A stretch of DNA of 64,000 nucleotides from Nitrospira sp. (GCA_030123605.1 CP126123.1:620001-684000); one strand, 5' to 3'; shown: positions 1-10,493, counted from the first letter of the stretch. Translations and numbers: made by a program. The notes: generated from the letters alone by a model not told the origin.

Positions 1-1
1 G

Positions 2-586
2 TTTCGGTCACGCACTCTGCGTTGGTTGGTCGCGAGTTACGCCTGCCTCGGGTACGTGGCGTACATTTACATGTCCTGGTTTTATCTCTACCTGGTGAAC
101 GTGCGGGGGATCGATCTGTTGCGAGGGGGGTGGTTGGCAGCCACGCCGTTTCTGGCGATTCTCGTCTTCTGCCCGCTGGGCGGCTGGGTCACGGATCGTC
201 TGGTCCCGACTGCCGGCTTGACCAAGGCGAGGATGACGGTCGGCCTGGTCGGCATGGTGGTGGCCGGAGGGTTGATCGCGCTCGGGGCCTGGGCCGACTC
301 ACAAGCCGTGGCCATCGCCTCCCTCTCGCTGGGAGCCGGCTGGCTCTACTTCACCGTCGGTGCCTATTGGAGCGTGACGACCGACCTGTCCAAAACCCAT
401 GCGGGAACTCTATCGGGCGTCATGAACATGGGGGCCAACGTGGGCGGGGCCATCTCACCCAGTTTGACGCCCTGGCTGGCCGACCACTGGGGCTGGACGG
501 TGTCGCTGCTGGTCGCGGCGATAATCGCGCTCTGCGGCGGGCTGATGTGGACCCGAATCGATCCGAGCGAGGCATTGCAGGAATGA
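2..586 (+). CDS. MFS transporter, C-terminal half (5' truncated by window edge)
   Basis: The frame is open to the left edge of the window, so this is the 3' part of a longer gene. A TTG at 26 is in frame but is probably internal. The product has five to six hydrophobic helices separated by short loops, with a basic loop near TDRLVPTAGLTKAR that resembles the repeated MFS signature loop. The pattern, including SGVMNMGANVGG and a C-terminal helix followed by a short acidic tail, fits the major facilitator superfamily, closest to organic-anion/sugar-acid (ACS-like) porters. It would be an inner-membrane secondary transporter. Substrate cannot be deduced from this fragment. Confidence 0.75.
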   Translation, partial: FRSRTLRWLVASYACLGYVAYIYMSWFYLYLVNVRGIDLLRGGWLAATPFLAILVFCPLGGWVTDRLVPTAGLTKARMTVGLVGMVVAGGLIALGAWADSQAVAIASLSLGAGWLYFTVGAYWSVTTDLSKTHAGTLSGVMNMGANVGGAISPSLTPWLADHWGWTVSLLVAAIIALCGGLMWTRIDPSEALQE

Positions 587-657
587 AAGGAGAGCCCTTC
601 CTTCGCAAGTCCGTTGCCCGGCAGGTTGGGACTACCAGGCGGGGCGATACGCGGCCT

Positions 658-966
658 TTATTCGATTCGGGAGACAATCGGCCGGATGGAGACCCACCGG
701 ACCCGGGACGCCATATTCCACAGAGCCTGCGAGAGTCGCCGATATGTGGACTCCAATGCACGGCAGCGCGCCACGAATCGACCGGACGACAACCGCGGGA
801 AATAATCGCGGTGGCGTTCATAGAACAACGCTCGTCGCCCCCAGCGATCGGCATGCGCCATGAACAGCCATGCGACAATCCCGTAGGGTAGGCCTGGCAT
901 TGTCAGATGCGCTCCCGTTTCGACAGGACGTTCGATTATTGAAGTAGGATGGATCGTTCCTCTCAT
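658..966 (-). pseudogene. Possible N-terminal remnant of an IS982-like transposase
   Basis: This 102-codon frame begins at an ATG at 966 preceded by a good Shine-Dalgarno (AAGGAGGAGCGACC). Residues about 25-75 contain a hydrophobic helix and then FYERHRDYFPRLSSGRFVAR. That stretch resembles the N-terminal region of IS982-family transposases, which have a gene-expression helix followed by a 'YIPRMLSKSRFNRRLH'-type block. The DDE catalytic domain is absent and the tail looks random, so if the resemblance is real this is a decayed fragment. It may instead be a small real protein of unknown function. No terminal inverted repeats were identified. Confidence 0.4.
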
Positions 967-1044
967 GGTCGCTCCTCCTTGTCGTGGCGTCTGTGACCTA
1001 TGCGTGCACATCCCTGTCACCAGTCGCTCAGGCGTCATCAGTTT

Positions 1045-1173
1045 CTATGTAACCTCGAAATCGGCTGGAGTCTCATCGAGATAGGACGCCACCACCGCAA
1101 TGAGCCAGATCAACAGTGTGAATCCGACCAACAGGACCGCCAGATAGAAGGGAATTCCTCCTGTATGCATCAT
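1045..1173 (-). CDS. 42-residue single-pass membrane protein
   Basis: This gene is too short for ordinary ORF calling. It starts at ATG 1173 (a second ATG follows at once), preceded by GAGAAAGGAGCACC, an excellent ribosome binding site. The product begins MMHTGGIPFY, has one strongly hydrophobic helix (residues about 9-30) and ends in an acidic tail (LDETPADFEVT). Function is unknown. It lies just downstream of another tiny membrane protein gene in the same orientation, so the two may be co-expressed subunits or regulators of a membrane complex. Confidence 0.6.
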   Translation of the reverse strand: MMHTGGIPFYLAVLLVGFTLLIWLIAVVASYLDETPADFEVT

Positions 1174-1211
1174 GATGGTGCTCCTTTCTCGTCGGATGAC
1201 TGCTCAGAGAC

Positions 1212-1322
1212 CTAACCTGGTAGATCGAGCAACCAGATACCCCACAGGATCATGAGCCCCATCACCAGGAACAGGCCCAGGTACAACAAGGAGATAGAGA
1301 ATCGTTCATTGAGCCAGATCAT
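1212..1322 (-). CDS. 36-residue single-pass membrane protein
   Basis: This starts at ATG 1322 with an AGAAGG Shine-Dalgarno about ten bases upstream. The product begins MIWLNERFSI and is otherwise one long hydrophobic helix with two Gly-rich turns, ending LLDLPG. Function is unknown. It is followed 39 bp later by the 42-residue membrane protein gene, and both lie downstream of hsdR on the same strand. The larger frame that contains it extends upstream into the hsdR 3' end but has no comparable start signal there. Confidence 0.55.
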   Translation of the reverse strand: MIWLNERFSISLLYLGLFLVMGLMILWGIWLLDLPG

Positions 1323-1407
1323 CTTCACAGACCTTCTGCTTCGCGATGCCTGCTCACTATGTACGACAGCAAGATGAACAGGGGATGAATCTGACATGAA
1401 AAAGGAT

Positions 1408-4400
1408 TCATGAAGAAGGTCGCGATAACATCGCGTGATAGGGACTGGAAGTGCGATCTCGGTAGACTTCGTAGACATGTTCGAAGACAGCGGAGCACTT
1501 CTGTTTGTAAAGGTCGGGCGTATAGGCACGGGGGAGACCTTGGTCGAGGACATCTTCGATGGCGAGCTTCACCCGCGACCGAGCCGCGACGGTGTGACGC
1601 CAGTTCAGCACCAGGAGTTGCTTCAGTTTTTCCAGGAGATCCTTCGCCACTTTCTTCAGTTCAGCACGCTCCTCTGCACTCAACGCTGGAGCCGGCCTGG
1701 TGAGGATGTCGAAGATGACCAATTCCTCTTCGGAAAGGTTTTCTCTGACATGCCGTTCTTGCTCTTCGTTCAAGCTGCGGCTGAGTGCCAACAGCTCTTT
1801 GAATAGGTCGTCGATGTTGCGGCTCCCCGCGTTGTAGGACTCGATCAATTCCTCAAACTTGGTGAGATAGTCGGCTCTGGTTCGATTCAGGCGAATCACC
1901 TTATCGAGTTGGGCACGGATCGCAGCCTTGAGTTGTTCCAAGTCGATGTTCTTGGTCTTGGACTTTCCAAATCGCTTGGCCAAAGCCTCGAAGTCGATCT
2001 TCGTCAGGTCAATCGCCGCACGACTGGAACGGTTCTGGGGGATGTGGAACCCATCCGCCGCCACGGACGCATCCAGAATCTTGTTCAAATCCGTTATCAC
2101 CGCTGAGATATCCGCCGGTCCTTCACCCGTCCGTTCACGGATCGAGTCAGCAATGGTGGCGAGACAGGCCACCCGTGAGGCGAATTCCAAGACTGAGGGG
2201 TCTGGCTTCACGGCTTGAAAGAGCGTCCGCACCCAGCGTTCCTGAACCAGAAAATCCTTGCGAAGCGGGTCCGGAGAGATCAGGGCCTCGACAGCCTCGG
2301 CAATCTTGGTGAGCCGGTCCAGGCTCCCGGCAGAGATTTGCTCAATCTCCTCCAGATTCACGCGATGGGCCTGGCAAAAGGCCGTGGCGTCAGTGATTGC
2401 CTGGCGGAGGCTCTCGACTAGCTTCTGCTTGTCGCGGATCGGCCGTTCTCCACCTTTCCCCTTGGCATAGATCGCGAGCGCCTTCTCCAACGACTCGAAG
2501 ACATTCGCATAGTCTACGATCAAGCCGCTGTGCTTGCCGGGAAACACCCGGTTGGCTCGGGCGATGGTCTGCATCAACGTATGGTTCCGCATCGGCTTAT
2601 CGAGGTAGATTGTCGAGCAACTGGGCGCATCGAAGCCGGTCAGCCACATGGCGCAGACGAAGACGAGCCGCAGCGGATCTTTCGCGTCCTTGAATTTCTC
2701 ATCCAGCGATTCGTCGTTCATCCGCTTCCGATGCGGCGCGATATCGAGCCCCAGCTTGTTCATCTGCTCGATTTCATTTTGACCGGGAGAGACGACCAGG
2801 GCCATGTCTGTTGTGCGGGTCACGTCCAGTCTAGATTTGAGATCGCGGATTCGGTCCTGGCTCGCATCCTTTGTCCCGTATGTCGTTAGCCTCGCCAGCT
2901 CCTGTTCGACTTTCTTCTCCTCAGACTTCCAGTGCTTTCGCACCTTGTCGTGCATGCGCAGCGCCGTGGCCTTGTCGATAGAAATGACCATGGCCTTGCC
3001 CTGAAACCCGCGACCCAGGAAATGCTGGACAATGTCCTTAGCAATTGTTTCGAGCCGATCATCGCGCGTCAGGATTTGATACTGCCGGCTGAGTTCACGC
3101 TCCAGACGCTTCTCCTGTTCCTCGTCGAGTCCGGCCGCCTCGATCAGGTTGTAGATGTCGTCGTTCAGGTTCGGATTCTCCAGCCGCAGTTCCGGCGTCC
3201 GGTTCTCATAGAACAGTGGGACCGTGGCCTTGTCCTCGACAGATTGTTGAAAGTCATAGATAGAGACATAGTCGCCGAAGACTTCGCGAGTCCGTTCTTC
3301 TCCGGCCATCAACGGCGTGCCGGTAAAGGCCAGGAAGAGCGCGTTCGGCAGTGCCGCTCTCATGTTCAGCGCCAACGTATCGTACTGGCTGCGATGGGCT
3401 TCATCGGTCAACACGATGACATCGGAGCGGTCACAGAGGGCCTCGGGCGTCTGGAACTTATGAATGAGCGTGAAGACATAGCGGTGATTTTCGCCAAGCA
3501 ACTGCCGCAACTGCGCCCCGCTTTGGGCATGGCATTGTTCGCTCTCAGTCTCGCTGACCGCGCCACAGGCCTTGAAGGTCTTGGCGATCTGGTCATCAAG
3601 CTCGACGCGATCCGTCACCACCACGAACGTCCAGTTGCCGGGAACCTTGCGAAGAATCTTCTGGGCGAAGAACACCATCGCGAGACTTTTTCCCGATCCC
3701 TGCGTCTGCCAGAAGACGCCGCCTCGACCATGCCCCTGCTTCCGAGCAGTCAGCGTGGCGGCAATGGCATTGTTCACGCCGAGGAACTGGTGATTCTGTC
3801 CCAACAACTTCACCAACCCGGCCTTGTGCTCCGAGAACAAAGTGAAGTTTTCAAGCAGGTCGAGTAACCGGGAGGGTTCGCAGGTTCCCCGTAGCATTAC
3901 TTCGAGCGACACCCGACGCGGTTCATCCTCCCGCTCGATCCGTTTCCACTCAAAGAACCGTTCCCAATCGGCTGTCAGTGACCCGACCCGGCTCTCCGTC
4001 CCGTTAGAAGCGATCATCAAGCCGTTGAACCAGAAGAGGTGGGGAATGTCGGACTTGTAGCAAGTGAGGTTGTCGTCGAAGGCCTGCTGCGCCGGCACGC
4101 CGGGTTTCTTGAGTTCAATGACGACAAGCGGCAGCCCGTTCACGAACCCTACAAGATCAGGCCGTCGAGTATAGAGCGGTCCAGTCACACTGAGCTGGCT
4201 GACGAGCAGGAAATCGTTCGCGGCAGGATTCTCCCAATCGATGACGCGAACCCGCTTTGGTTCCTGACCTCCGCTCTTCGTATCCATAACAGACACTTCA
4301 ATGCCGTCTTTGAGGAACCCGTACACCTCTCGGTTCGCCGCCGCGAGGCTCATCGCCGAACGGTCGCGGATCAGGTGGTCGATGGCTTGAGAGATGGCTT

Positions 4401-4602
4401 CGGGCGGGAGAGAGGGGTTCAAACGTTCGAGCGAGGTACGGAGGCGGAGGAGAAGGACCGTTTCACCCTTGGTTTCTCGCCCGAGCGTACCGCTGACACC
4501 GAAGGCCTCTTCCAGCGCCGACACTATCTGCCAACCCATCCCAGAGAAGAGCTGGATGGCCGGCTGTTCGACGAGGGAGTCTTCGTTATAACTATTCGAC
4601 AT
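1408..4602 (-). CDS. hsdR: Type I restriction enzyme, R (motor/nuclease) subunit
   Basis: HsdR is the translocase and endonuclease subunit of a type I restriction complex. It cleaves unmodified DNA distant from the HsdS-recognised site, using ATP. The 1064-residue length is typical. The N-terminal nuclease shows D149 and the E163-x-K165 pair in VIELKKPG. The helicase part shows Walker A QTQGSGKS (299-306), the DEAH box (400-403), FTGTP (426-430) and a motif VI-like QTIARANRVF (about residue 690), followed by a helical C-terminal domain that contacts the methylase core. It is the last gene of the hsd operon, separated from its neighbour by a 116-bp gap that contains a hairpin. The ATG at 4602 has only a weak Shine-Dalgarno. 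Confidence 0.96.
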   Translation of the reverse strand: MSNSYNEDSLVEQPAIQLFSGMGWQIVSALEEAFGVSGTLGRETKGETVLLLRLRTSLERLNPSLPPEAISQAIDHLIRDRSAMSLAAANREVYGFLKDGIEVSVMDTKSGGQEPKRVRVIDWENPAANDFLLVSQLSVTGPLYTRRPDLVGFVNGLPLVVIELKKPGVPAQQAFDDNLTCYKSDIPHLFWFNGLMIASNGTESRVGSLTADWERFFEWKRIEREDEPRRVSLEVMLRGTCEPSRLLDLLENFTLFSEHKAGLVKLLGQNHQFLGVNNAIAATLTARKQGHGRGGVFWQTQGSGKSLAMVFFAQKILRKVPGNWTFVVVTDRVELDDQIAKTFKACGAVSETESEQCHAQSGAQLRQLLGENHRYVFTLIHKFQTPEALCDRSDVIVLTDEAHRSQYDTLALNMRAALPNALFLAFTGTPLMAGEERTREVFGDYVSIYDFQQSVEDKATVPLFYENRTPELRLENPNLNDDIYNLIEAAGLDEEQEKRLERELSRQYQILTRDDRLETIAKDIVQHFLGRGFQGKAMVISIDKATALRMHDKVRKHWKSEEKKVEQELARLTTYGTKDASQDRIRDLKSRLDVTRTTDMALVVSPGQNEIEQMNKLGLDIAPHRKRMNDESLDEKFKDAKDPLRLVFVCAMWLTGFDAPSCSTIYLDKPMRNHTLMQTIARANRVFPGKHSGLIVDYANVFESLEKALAIYAKGKGGERPIRDKQKLVESLRQAITDATAFCQAHRVNLEEIEQISAGSLDRLTKIAEAVEALISPDPLRKDFLVQERWVRTLFQAVKPDPSVLEFASRVACLATIADSIRERTGEGPADISAVITDLNKILDASVAADGFHIPQNRSSRAAIDLTKIDFEALAKRFGKSKTKNIDLEQLKAAIRAQLDKVIRLNRTRADYLTKFEELIESYNAGSRNIDDLFKELLALSRSLNEEQERHVRENLSEEELVIFDILTRPAPALSAEERAELKKVAKDLLEKLKQLLVLNWRHTVAARSRVKLAIEDVLDQGLPRAYTPDLYKQKCSAVFEHVYEVYRDRTSSPYHAMLSRPSS

Positions 4603-4689
4603 TGCAACGAATTAGAAGGGGCTTGAATTTGTCATGACGCTGGCCGATACTATGACCGACTCATCTACCATGTGTAGAAAGAGCATACG

Positions 4690-4719
4690 GGGCCGCTTGG
4701 CAGCAATGCCTGGCGGCCC
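4690..4719 (-). promoter_or_regulatory. Hairpin between the small nuclease-like gene and hsdR
   Basis: Seven-base arms GGGCCGC/GCGGCCC enclose a second four-base stem GGCA/TGCC with a GCAA loop. The hairpin begins at the stop codon of the preceding gene. On the transcribed strand it is not followed by a T-run, so it is not a classical terminator. It could stabilise or attenuate the operon transcript before hsdR, which would help keep HsdR below HsdM/HsdS. The structure is seen in the sequence; the role is inferred. Confidence 0.45.
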
Positions 4720-5189
4720 TAGCCTTTTTGAGACCGCCAATATTCCTCTCGCTCCCGTTCAAAATCTTTCCGACGGTACGGCTTCACCCAGTAAGCCGTC
4801 TTTAAGAGAACATATCCCGATCGCTTGGCTAACACGACAGCGAAGTTCTCATTCTCGTGCCAAATAACGATGTGAGTATTGCCCCATCGGTCATTTTCCC
4901 ACCAAGTGATGTCCGAGTCACTCAATGCATTGCGCACAAGCCATGATACCCATCGAATGCGTTCGCATCGTCGGATATCAGGGGTGCGCTCTTCCTCACG
5001 CTCACCTTCGGAAATCAGGTGCCAGAAACCATACCCCTTATTCTTTGTCGGCGGCCTATATTTCGATCGAACAGGCAGTCCGCCAAATGTCAGGCCAGAC
5101 CGGACAACCGTTTCGAGGTAGATCTCGTAGAGTTCGTCCTCATAACGGTCCCAGTCACCGTGGAAAGGGAACAACTCCGGCAGACTCAT
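4719..5189 (-). CDS. Small protein with possible BECR/RelE-like RNase fold
   Basis: This 156-residue soluble protein is of uncertain family. It contains FWHLISEG, an Arg-rich segment EERTPDIRRCERIRW, and a C-terminal block YVLLKTAYWV followed by a charged helix. The order His..Arg..(L)KTAY resembles the Barnase-EndoU-ColicinE5/D-RelE (BECR) nuclease superfamily as found in phage and toxin proteins. That resemblance is by eye only. Its ATG overlaps the stop of the DUF3800 gene (ATGA), implying translational coupling within the hsd operon. The position between hsdS and hsdR is the one occupied by the anticodon nuclease gene prrC in some type I loci. It could alternatively be an antitoxin or immunity-type partner. 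Confidence 0.6.
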   Translation of the reverse strand: MSLPELFPFHGDWDRYEDELYEIYLETVVRSGLTFGGLPVRSKYRPPTKNKGYGFWHLISEGEREEERTPDIRRCERIRWVSWLVRNALSDSDITWWENDRWGNTHIVIWHENENFAVVLAKRSGYVLLKTAYWVKPYRRKDFEREREEYWRSQKG

Positions 5190-5889
5190 TCCATCGCCTG
5201 CGGCGTCCAGACAAAGACATTGAGCTTCTTTTCAGAAGGGAGCGTACTGCGCTTCAGGCTAAAACCGGACTCGGCTTTTATTCTTTCGATCACCGCCTGT
5301 TTGGCCGGGCTAGTTTGCAACCCACGGTGCAGATAGCTCAGTGCGCCGATCAACACATCTGCCAGTTGCAATTGTTCGATCTCGCACGAGTGCACTTGCT
5401 GGATACGCTCAATCATCTCCTTGTTAAAGTCGTATTGAGCATTCGCCAAGTAGTCATGCAACTTGGTCAGCTTCTGCTGGCTCCGCGTGTCTTTAATATC
5501 GATGTAGACGCGATAACGATTTCCGGATTCCAAAATGACCTTCAGTAACTGAAAGTACATCTTGTAGTAGAAATCGTCGTGCGATTGATCGAAGACCGAA
5601 TGATTGAGCTTGGATTTATCCGGAATCACAATCCCTCTGAAATGCAGCCGAGAATCGGAGAAGAAGAGGTCAATCAGGGCGAGATAGAAATCCAGCTTGG
5701 CTGGAGAGACCTTCGTCCACTTAATCTCAAAATTAGAGGCAAGCCCATGCTGAACTTTCAGTGCGCGAATGGCTCTGGCTACCGATGCCCGCTGAGACTC
5801 TGGGCACCAGACTGCCCCTAGAACCATTGCCGGTTGCCGGTCATGTTCGAGGTGACAGGACTCGTCGCAATAGATGTTGAAGGTTTCGC

Positions 5890-5893
<4 letters not shown>
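5186..5893 (-). CDS. DUF3800 domain protein
   Basis: This 235-residue protein has the DUF3800 hallmarks: N-terminal IYCDESC (acidic Asp-Glu-Ser motif on the first strand), a central VYIDIKDT strand with further acidic residues, and the C-terminal QLADVLIGAL segment. DUF3800 is predicted to adopt an RNase H-like fold, so a nuclease role is plausible but unproven. The family is often found in defence and mobile regions. The gene overlaps the end of hsdS by four bases (ATGA) and the next gene by four bases. It is therefore embedded in the restriction-modification operon rather than merely adjacent to it. Confidence 0.85.
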
Positions 5894-7052
<1,159 letters not shown>

Positions 7053-7053
<1 letters not shown>

Positions 7054-8663
7054 TACGTCTCCAAGATCTCCGCCACGTTGCGAGCGATCGTTTCTTCGAG
7101 TTCACGGGCCTGAGCATTCAGCTTTTCAAGTTCCTCGTTCAGCGTTTCGAGCTGTTCCTTGAAGTCCTCGTCGCTGACTTCTTCGCCTGGTGCCACACCG
7201 ACATAGCGGCCCGGATTGAGGCTCCAGCCCTGCGCTTCGATCTCCTTGATCGTGGCCGCTTTACACAGACCCGGCACGTCAGTGAACTTCAGCTTCTTAT
7301 CGAAGAATTCCTTGAGCTTGGCTTCCGCTTCTGCCCCGCCGAGGGTGAAGTCCGGTTCTTCGCCTCGATAGAGCCGCACGACGTTGGCTAAGAAGCCGAT
7401 CTGCCCTTCGGTCCAGTCGCGGTGCGCTCGATCGACCTGTCGATAGATGTGTCGCGCGTCGAGGAAGAGGACCTTGTCGGCACGTGGCGTCCGCTGCTTG
7501 CCTCGATCCAGAAACCAGAGCGTACAGGGCAATGTGACCGTGTAGAACATGTTCGGCCCGACTGCGACCATGACGTCCACCGCACGGGCTTCGATGAGTT
7601 GTTTGCGCAAGTCCTGCTCGGAAGCCCGGGCATCGGAGGCGCTGTTCGCCATGACGAATCCGGCTCGCCCGGTCGTATTCAACGTCGAATAGAAGAGCTG
7701 AATCCAGAGGTAATTCGCATTGTCCGTGCGCGGGAGGCCGAAAGGATAGCGGCGGCCTTTCCCCACCTCCGCTTCCAGCCGCTCCTTATCGACCGCGTTG
7801 ACGTTGAACGGCGGATTGGCGAGGACGAAGTCGAACTTGCCGGTGCCGTTGTGCGGATCGTCGTAGTAGGTGATGGCCTCTTTGATGTCCCCTTCGAGGC
7901 CGTGCATGGCCAGGTTCATGCGGCAGAGGGCCACGGTGGCGGCGACTTTCTCCTGTCCATGGATGGCCAGTTCAGAGGAGGGGTTCTTCTTGTGCTCCGC
8001 CACGAAGCGGGCGCTCTGGACGAACATGCCGCCGGAGCCGCAGGCCGGATCGAGAATGCGGCCATGGAACGGCTCCAACACTTCGACTAACAGCCGCACG
8101 ATGCTGGAAGGCGTGTAGAACTCGCCGCCCTTTTGGCCTTCCGTTCGGGCGAATTCGCCGAGGAAGTATTCATAGATCCGGCCGAAGGCGTCGTAACTGA
8201 TCGTGGCTGGGATTTCGGAGACGCGCTTGAGCAATTCCTTCAGCAACGTGCCGGTGAAGATTTCGTATGTCTTAGGGAGCACTCCGGCAAGTTGGGGATT
8301 GTGCTTTTCGATATCTCGCATCGCCTCGTTGATCGCCTTGCCGGCATTGGCCCCCTCCGGCAGATGCAGAAGCTTATCGAAACGGGCGTTCGGCGTGAGG
8401 TAGACCACCCCTTCAGCATGGTAGGCAGCCGGGTCGTCGACGCGAGAGCCACGACGGGATGACGTGGCGATCTTTTCCAGCCCCACCCGCACCTTGGCAA
8501 AGCGGACTTCGGCGAAGCGGAGGAAGATGAGGCCGAGCACCGGCGTGGAGTATTGGGCGGACGTCAGGCCGCTATTGGCCCGTAGCTGATCGGCGGCAGC
8601 CCAGAGACGCTTTTCGAGCGTATCCGTCGCGGCGTCTTTTTCAGAGGGAGCGATCCACTGCAT
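7053..8663 (-). CDS. hsdM: Type I restriction-modification N6-adenine methylase subunit
   Basis: HsdM transfers a methyl group from S-adenosylmethionine to adenine in the HsdS target. The likely start is ATG 8663 (protein begins [10 protein letters not shown]), because the usual HsdM N-terminal helical domain ([14 protein letters not shown]) begins there; a longer frame runs to 8732 without support. The 536-residue product has the SAM-binding motif DPACGSGG (205-212) and catalytic NPPF (283-286), with GEFYTP just before motif I. The C-terminal helices ([19 protein letters not shown]) would pair with HsdS. It is the first gene of the operon, divergent from a cyclophilin gene. Confidence 0.95.
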
Positions 8664-8703
8664 CTGGAGCCTTGTGAAATCTGTATCCGTTGCAAGCCGC
8701 AGC

Positions 8704-8732
8704 AGGATACCCTTTCTCCGGTGGCGAGACAA
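8704..8732 (-). promoter_or_regulatory. Candidate sigma-70 promoter of the hsd operon
   Basis: On the minus strand, TTGTCT (-35, 8732-8727) and TATCCT (-10, 8709-8704) are separated by 17 bases. Each matches consensus at four of six positions. The site lies about 40 bp upstream of the hsdM ATG and is the best-spaced candidate in the short divergent region. Confidence 0.45.
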
Positions 8733-8794
8733 TCGGGCCGTTGCCCCTTCCCGCCCCTTGCCGTCTGAATATCGAGCCTGTTAGATTTGAGCCC

Positions 8795-9316
8795 ATGACC
8801 ATGCAATTTCAGAAAAAAGATCCGCGCGCCACCATCATCACCAAGTTCGGGGAGATCAAGATTCGGTTTTACCCGGACGATGCGCCGCGCCATGTGGAGA
8901 ACTTCATCAACCTGGCCAAGATGGGCTTTTACGACGACACCACGTTTCATCGCGTCGTGCCGGGCTTCATCATCCAGGGCGGCGATCCCTTGAGCAAGAA
9001 CTCGGACCGTTTGCTGCACGGATCCGGCGGTCCCGGTTATTTCCTCAACCCGGAACCCAATGATCGTCCCCACAAGCGCGGAGCGATTTCCATGGCGAAG
9101 ATGCCGCGTGACGGTACCAGCACCCGCGACTTCAACGACAACGGTTCGCAGTTCTTCATCTGCCTCGGCGACAACAGCGGGCTCGATCGCCGCTATTCGA
9201 TCTTCGGCGAAATTTTCCGAGGCATCGAAATCATCGACATGATCGCGAAGCTGCCTCGCGATGAGCGCGACAATCCGCTGGAACCGATCCGCATGACGGT
9301 GACGGTGAAGGAATAG
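8795..9316 (+). CDS. Peptidyl-prolyl cis-trans isomerase, cyclophilin type
   Basis: This is a cyclophilin that isomerises Xaa-Pro peptide bonds to assist protein folding. The chosen ATG at 8795 (a second lies at 8801) gives a 173-residue protein starting just before the core. The core carries FHRVVPGFIIQGGDP (active-site Arg and hydrophobic patch), GAISMAK, NDNGSQFFICLG and the FGEI segment, all typical. No signal peptide is present, so it is probably cytoplasmic. A possible -10 (TAGATT, 8782-8787) sits so close to the ATG that the transcript could have almost no leader. Confidence 0.92.
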   Translation: MTMQFQKKDPRATIITKFGEIKIRFYPDDAPRHVENFINLAKMGFYDDTTFHRVVPGFIIQGGDPLSKNSDRLLHGSGGPGYFLNPEPNDRPHKRGAISMAKMPRDGTSTRDFNDNGSQFFICLGDNSGLDRRYSIFGEIFRGIEIIDMIAKLPRDERDNPLEPIRMTVTVKE

Positions 9317-9348
9317 GCGATGGCACCGTTTCTCCACGGTGACGCCTG

Positions 9349-10476
9349 GTGATCGGCCCGAGAGCCGCGATCGGTTATTGCCGGACCATCGTTGTCAATA
9401 TCGTCGTGCTCGGCGTGCTCCTTGTGGCCCTGGAAGGGCTGGCGAGCTACACGATTCTTCTGTACGACATCGCCACGACTTCGCCGCTCATCGAACGGCG
9501 GCACACCCAATATGACCCCGATCTGGGATGGGTGCATGTGCCGAACATTCGCATTGCGGATTTGTACGGACCCGATAAATATCTCGCGATCAACAGCCAA
9601 GGGTTTCGCAGCGAACGAAATTTCGACCTTGCCGTTCCCGATGGAAAGGTCCGCATCGTCTGCTCGGGTGATTCGTTTACGCTCGGGTACGGTGTGGACA
9701 ATGCCCATGCCTGGTGTGAACTCCTGACCTCGTTCGATACCCGCCTCGAGACGGTGAATATGGGGCAAGGCGGATACGGGGTTGATCAGGCCTATCTCTG
9801 GTATAGGCGCGACGGCTCGAAGTTCGCGCATCAGATTCAACTGCTGTCCTTCATCACGGACGACTTTCTCCGCATGCCGTTCGATTCGTTTTACGGCTAT
9901 GCCAAGCCCGTCCTCAAGGAACGGAACGGCGCGCTGGTGATCGACAACGTTCCGGTGCCACGGCGCAGCTACGACCTCTCCTGGCTCACGGCACAAGTCG
10001 GGAACGTGACCCAATTGCGCACCGTTCAATTGGTGACGAAAGCCCTCAGGAAAATCGGGTTGACGTCCCGCAACGCCCCTCGAACGACCGAGTCGGACGC
10101 AAGGGAAGGAACCAAGCAAGTCCTGCGAAAAATATTCGAGGATCTCAAGCGCAGCAACGAAATGAAGGGCAGCCGTCTGGTTCTGGTGCTGTTCCCTGTG
10201 GAGGATGAGCTGCTCAAGGAAACTCCGCACGAATGGATCGAATTCATCGAGACGGAGTCCAAGGCTCAGGGGATCCTGCTCATCAATCTGTTCGACGACT
10301 TTTACTCCTTGCCGAGGAAAGACATTCTCGACATGTTCGGAACGGATTGGCACTTTACCGAACGGGGCAATGCGTTCGCGGCGCGTGTCATTTATGAACG
10401 GTTACGCAACGAACCGAGCCTTGCCCGATTGTTTTCGGTGCATCGTCACGATCGACAGGCGGCGGTCACGGAGTAG
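9349..10476 (+). CDS. Membrane-anchored SGNH/GDSL hydrolase family protein
   Basis: This 375-residue protein uses a GTG start (9349). One N-terminal membrane helix (about 12-38) is followed by an extracytoplasmic SGNH-like domain. GDSF (107-110) supplies the nucleophile serine, GQGGYGVDQ the oxyanion Gly block, and TDWHFTERGN the Asp333/His335 pair. Such proteins hydrolyse or transfer acyl groups on cell-surface glycans; the substrate is unknown. It lies 32 bp after the cyclophilin gene and directly before a lipoprotein gene, suggesting a small envelope-related transcription unit. Confidence 0.75.
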   Translation: MIGPRAAIGYCRTIVVNIVVLGVLLVALEGLASYTILLYDIATTSPLIERRHTQYDPDLGWVHVPNIRIADLYGPDKYLAINSQGFRSERNFDLAVPDGKVRIVCSGDSFTLGYGVDNAHAWCELLTSFDTRLETVNMGQGGYGVDQAYLWYRRDGSKFAHQIQLLSFITDDFLRMPFDSFYGYAKPVLKERNGALVIDNVPVPRRSYDLSWLTAQVGNVTQLRTVQLVTKALRKIGLTSRNAPRTTESDAREGTKQVLRKIFEDLKRSNEMKGSRLVLVLFPVEDELLKETPHEWIEFIETESKAQGILLINLFDDFYSLPRKDILDMFGTDWHFTERGNAFAARVIYERLRNEPSLARLFSVHRHDRQAAVTE

Positions 10477-10493
10477 CTGCGGAAGGGACGCCC

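Noticed and set aside
2932-3867. 311-codon open frame on the plus strand inside hsdR
   Set aside because: It is antisense to the conserved helicase core of HsdR, has no ribosome binding site and its translation looks like a GC-driven shadow.
7422-8090. 222-codon frame antisense to hsdM
   Set aside because: It is a shadow of the SAM-binding domain region of hsdM.
9193-10353. 386-codon frame antisense to the SGNH hydrolase gene
   Set aside because: There is no start signal and no domain, and the plus-strand gene carries GDSF and Asp/His motifs.
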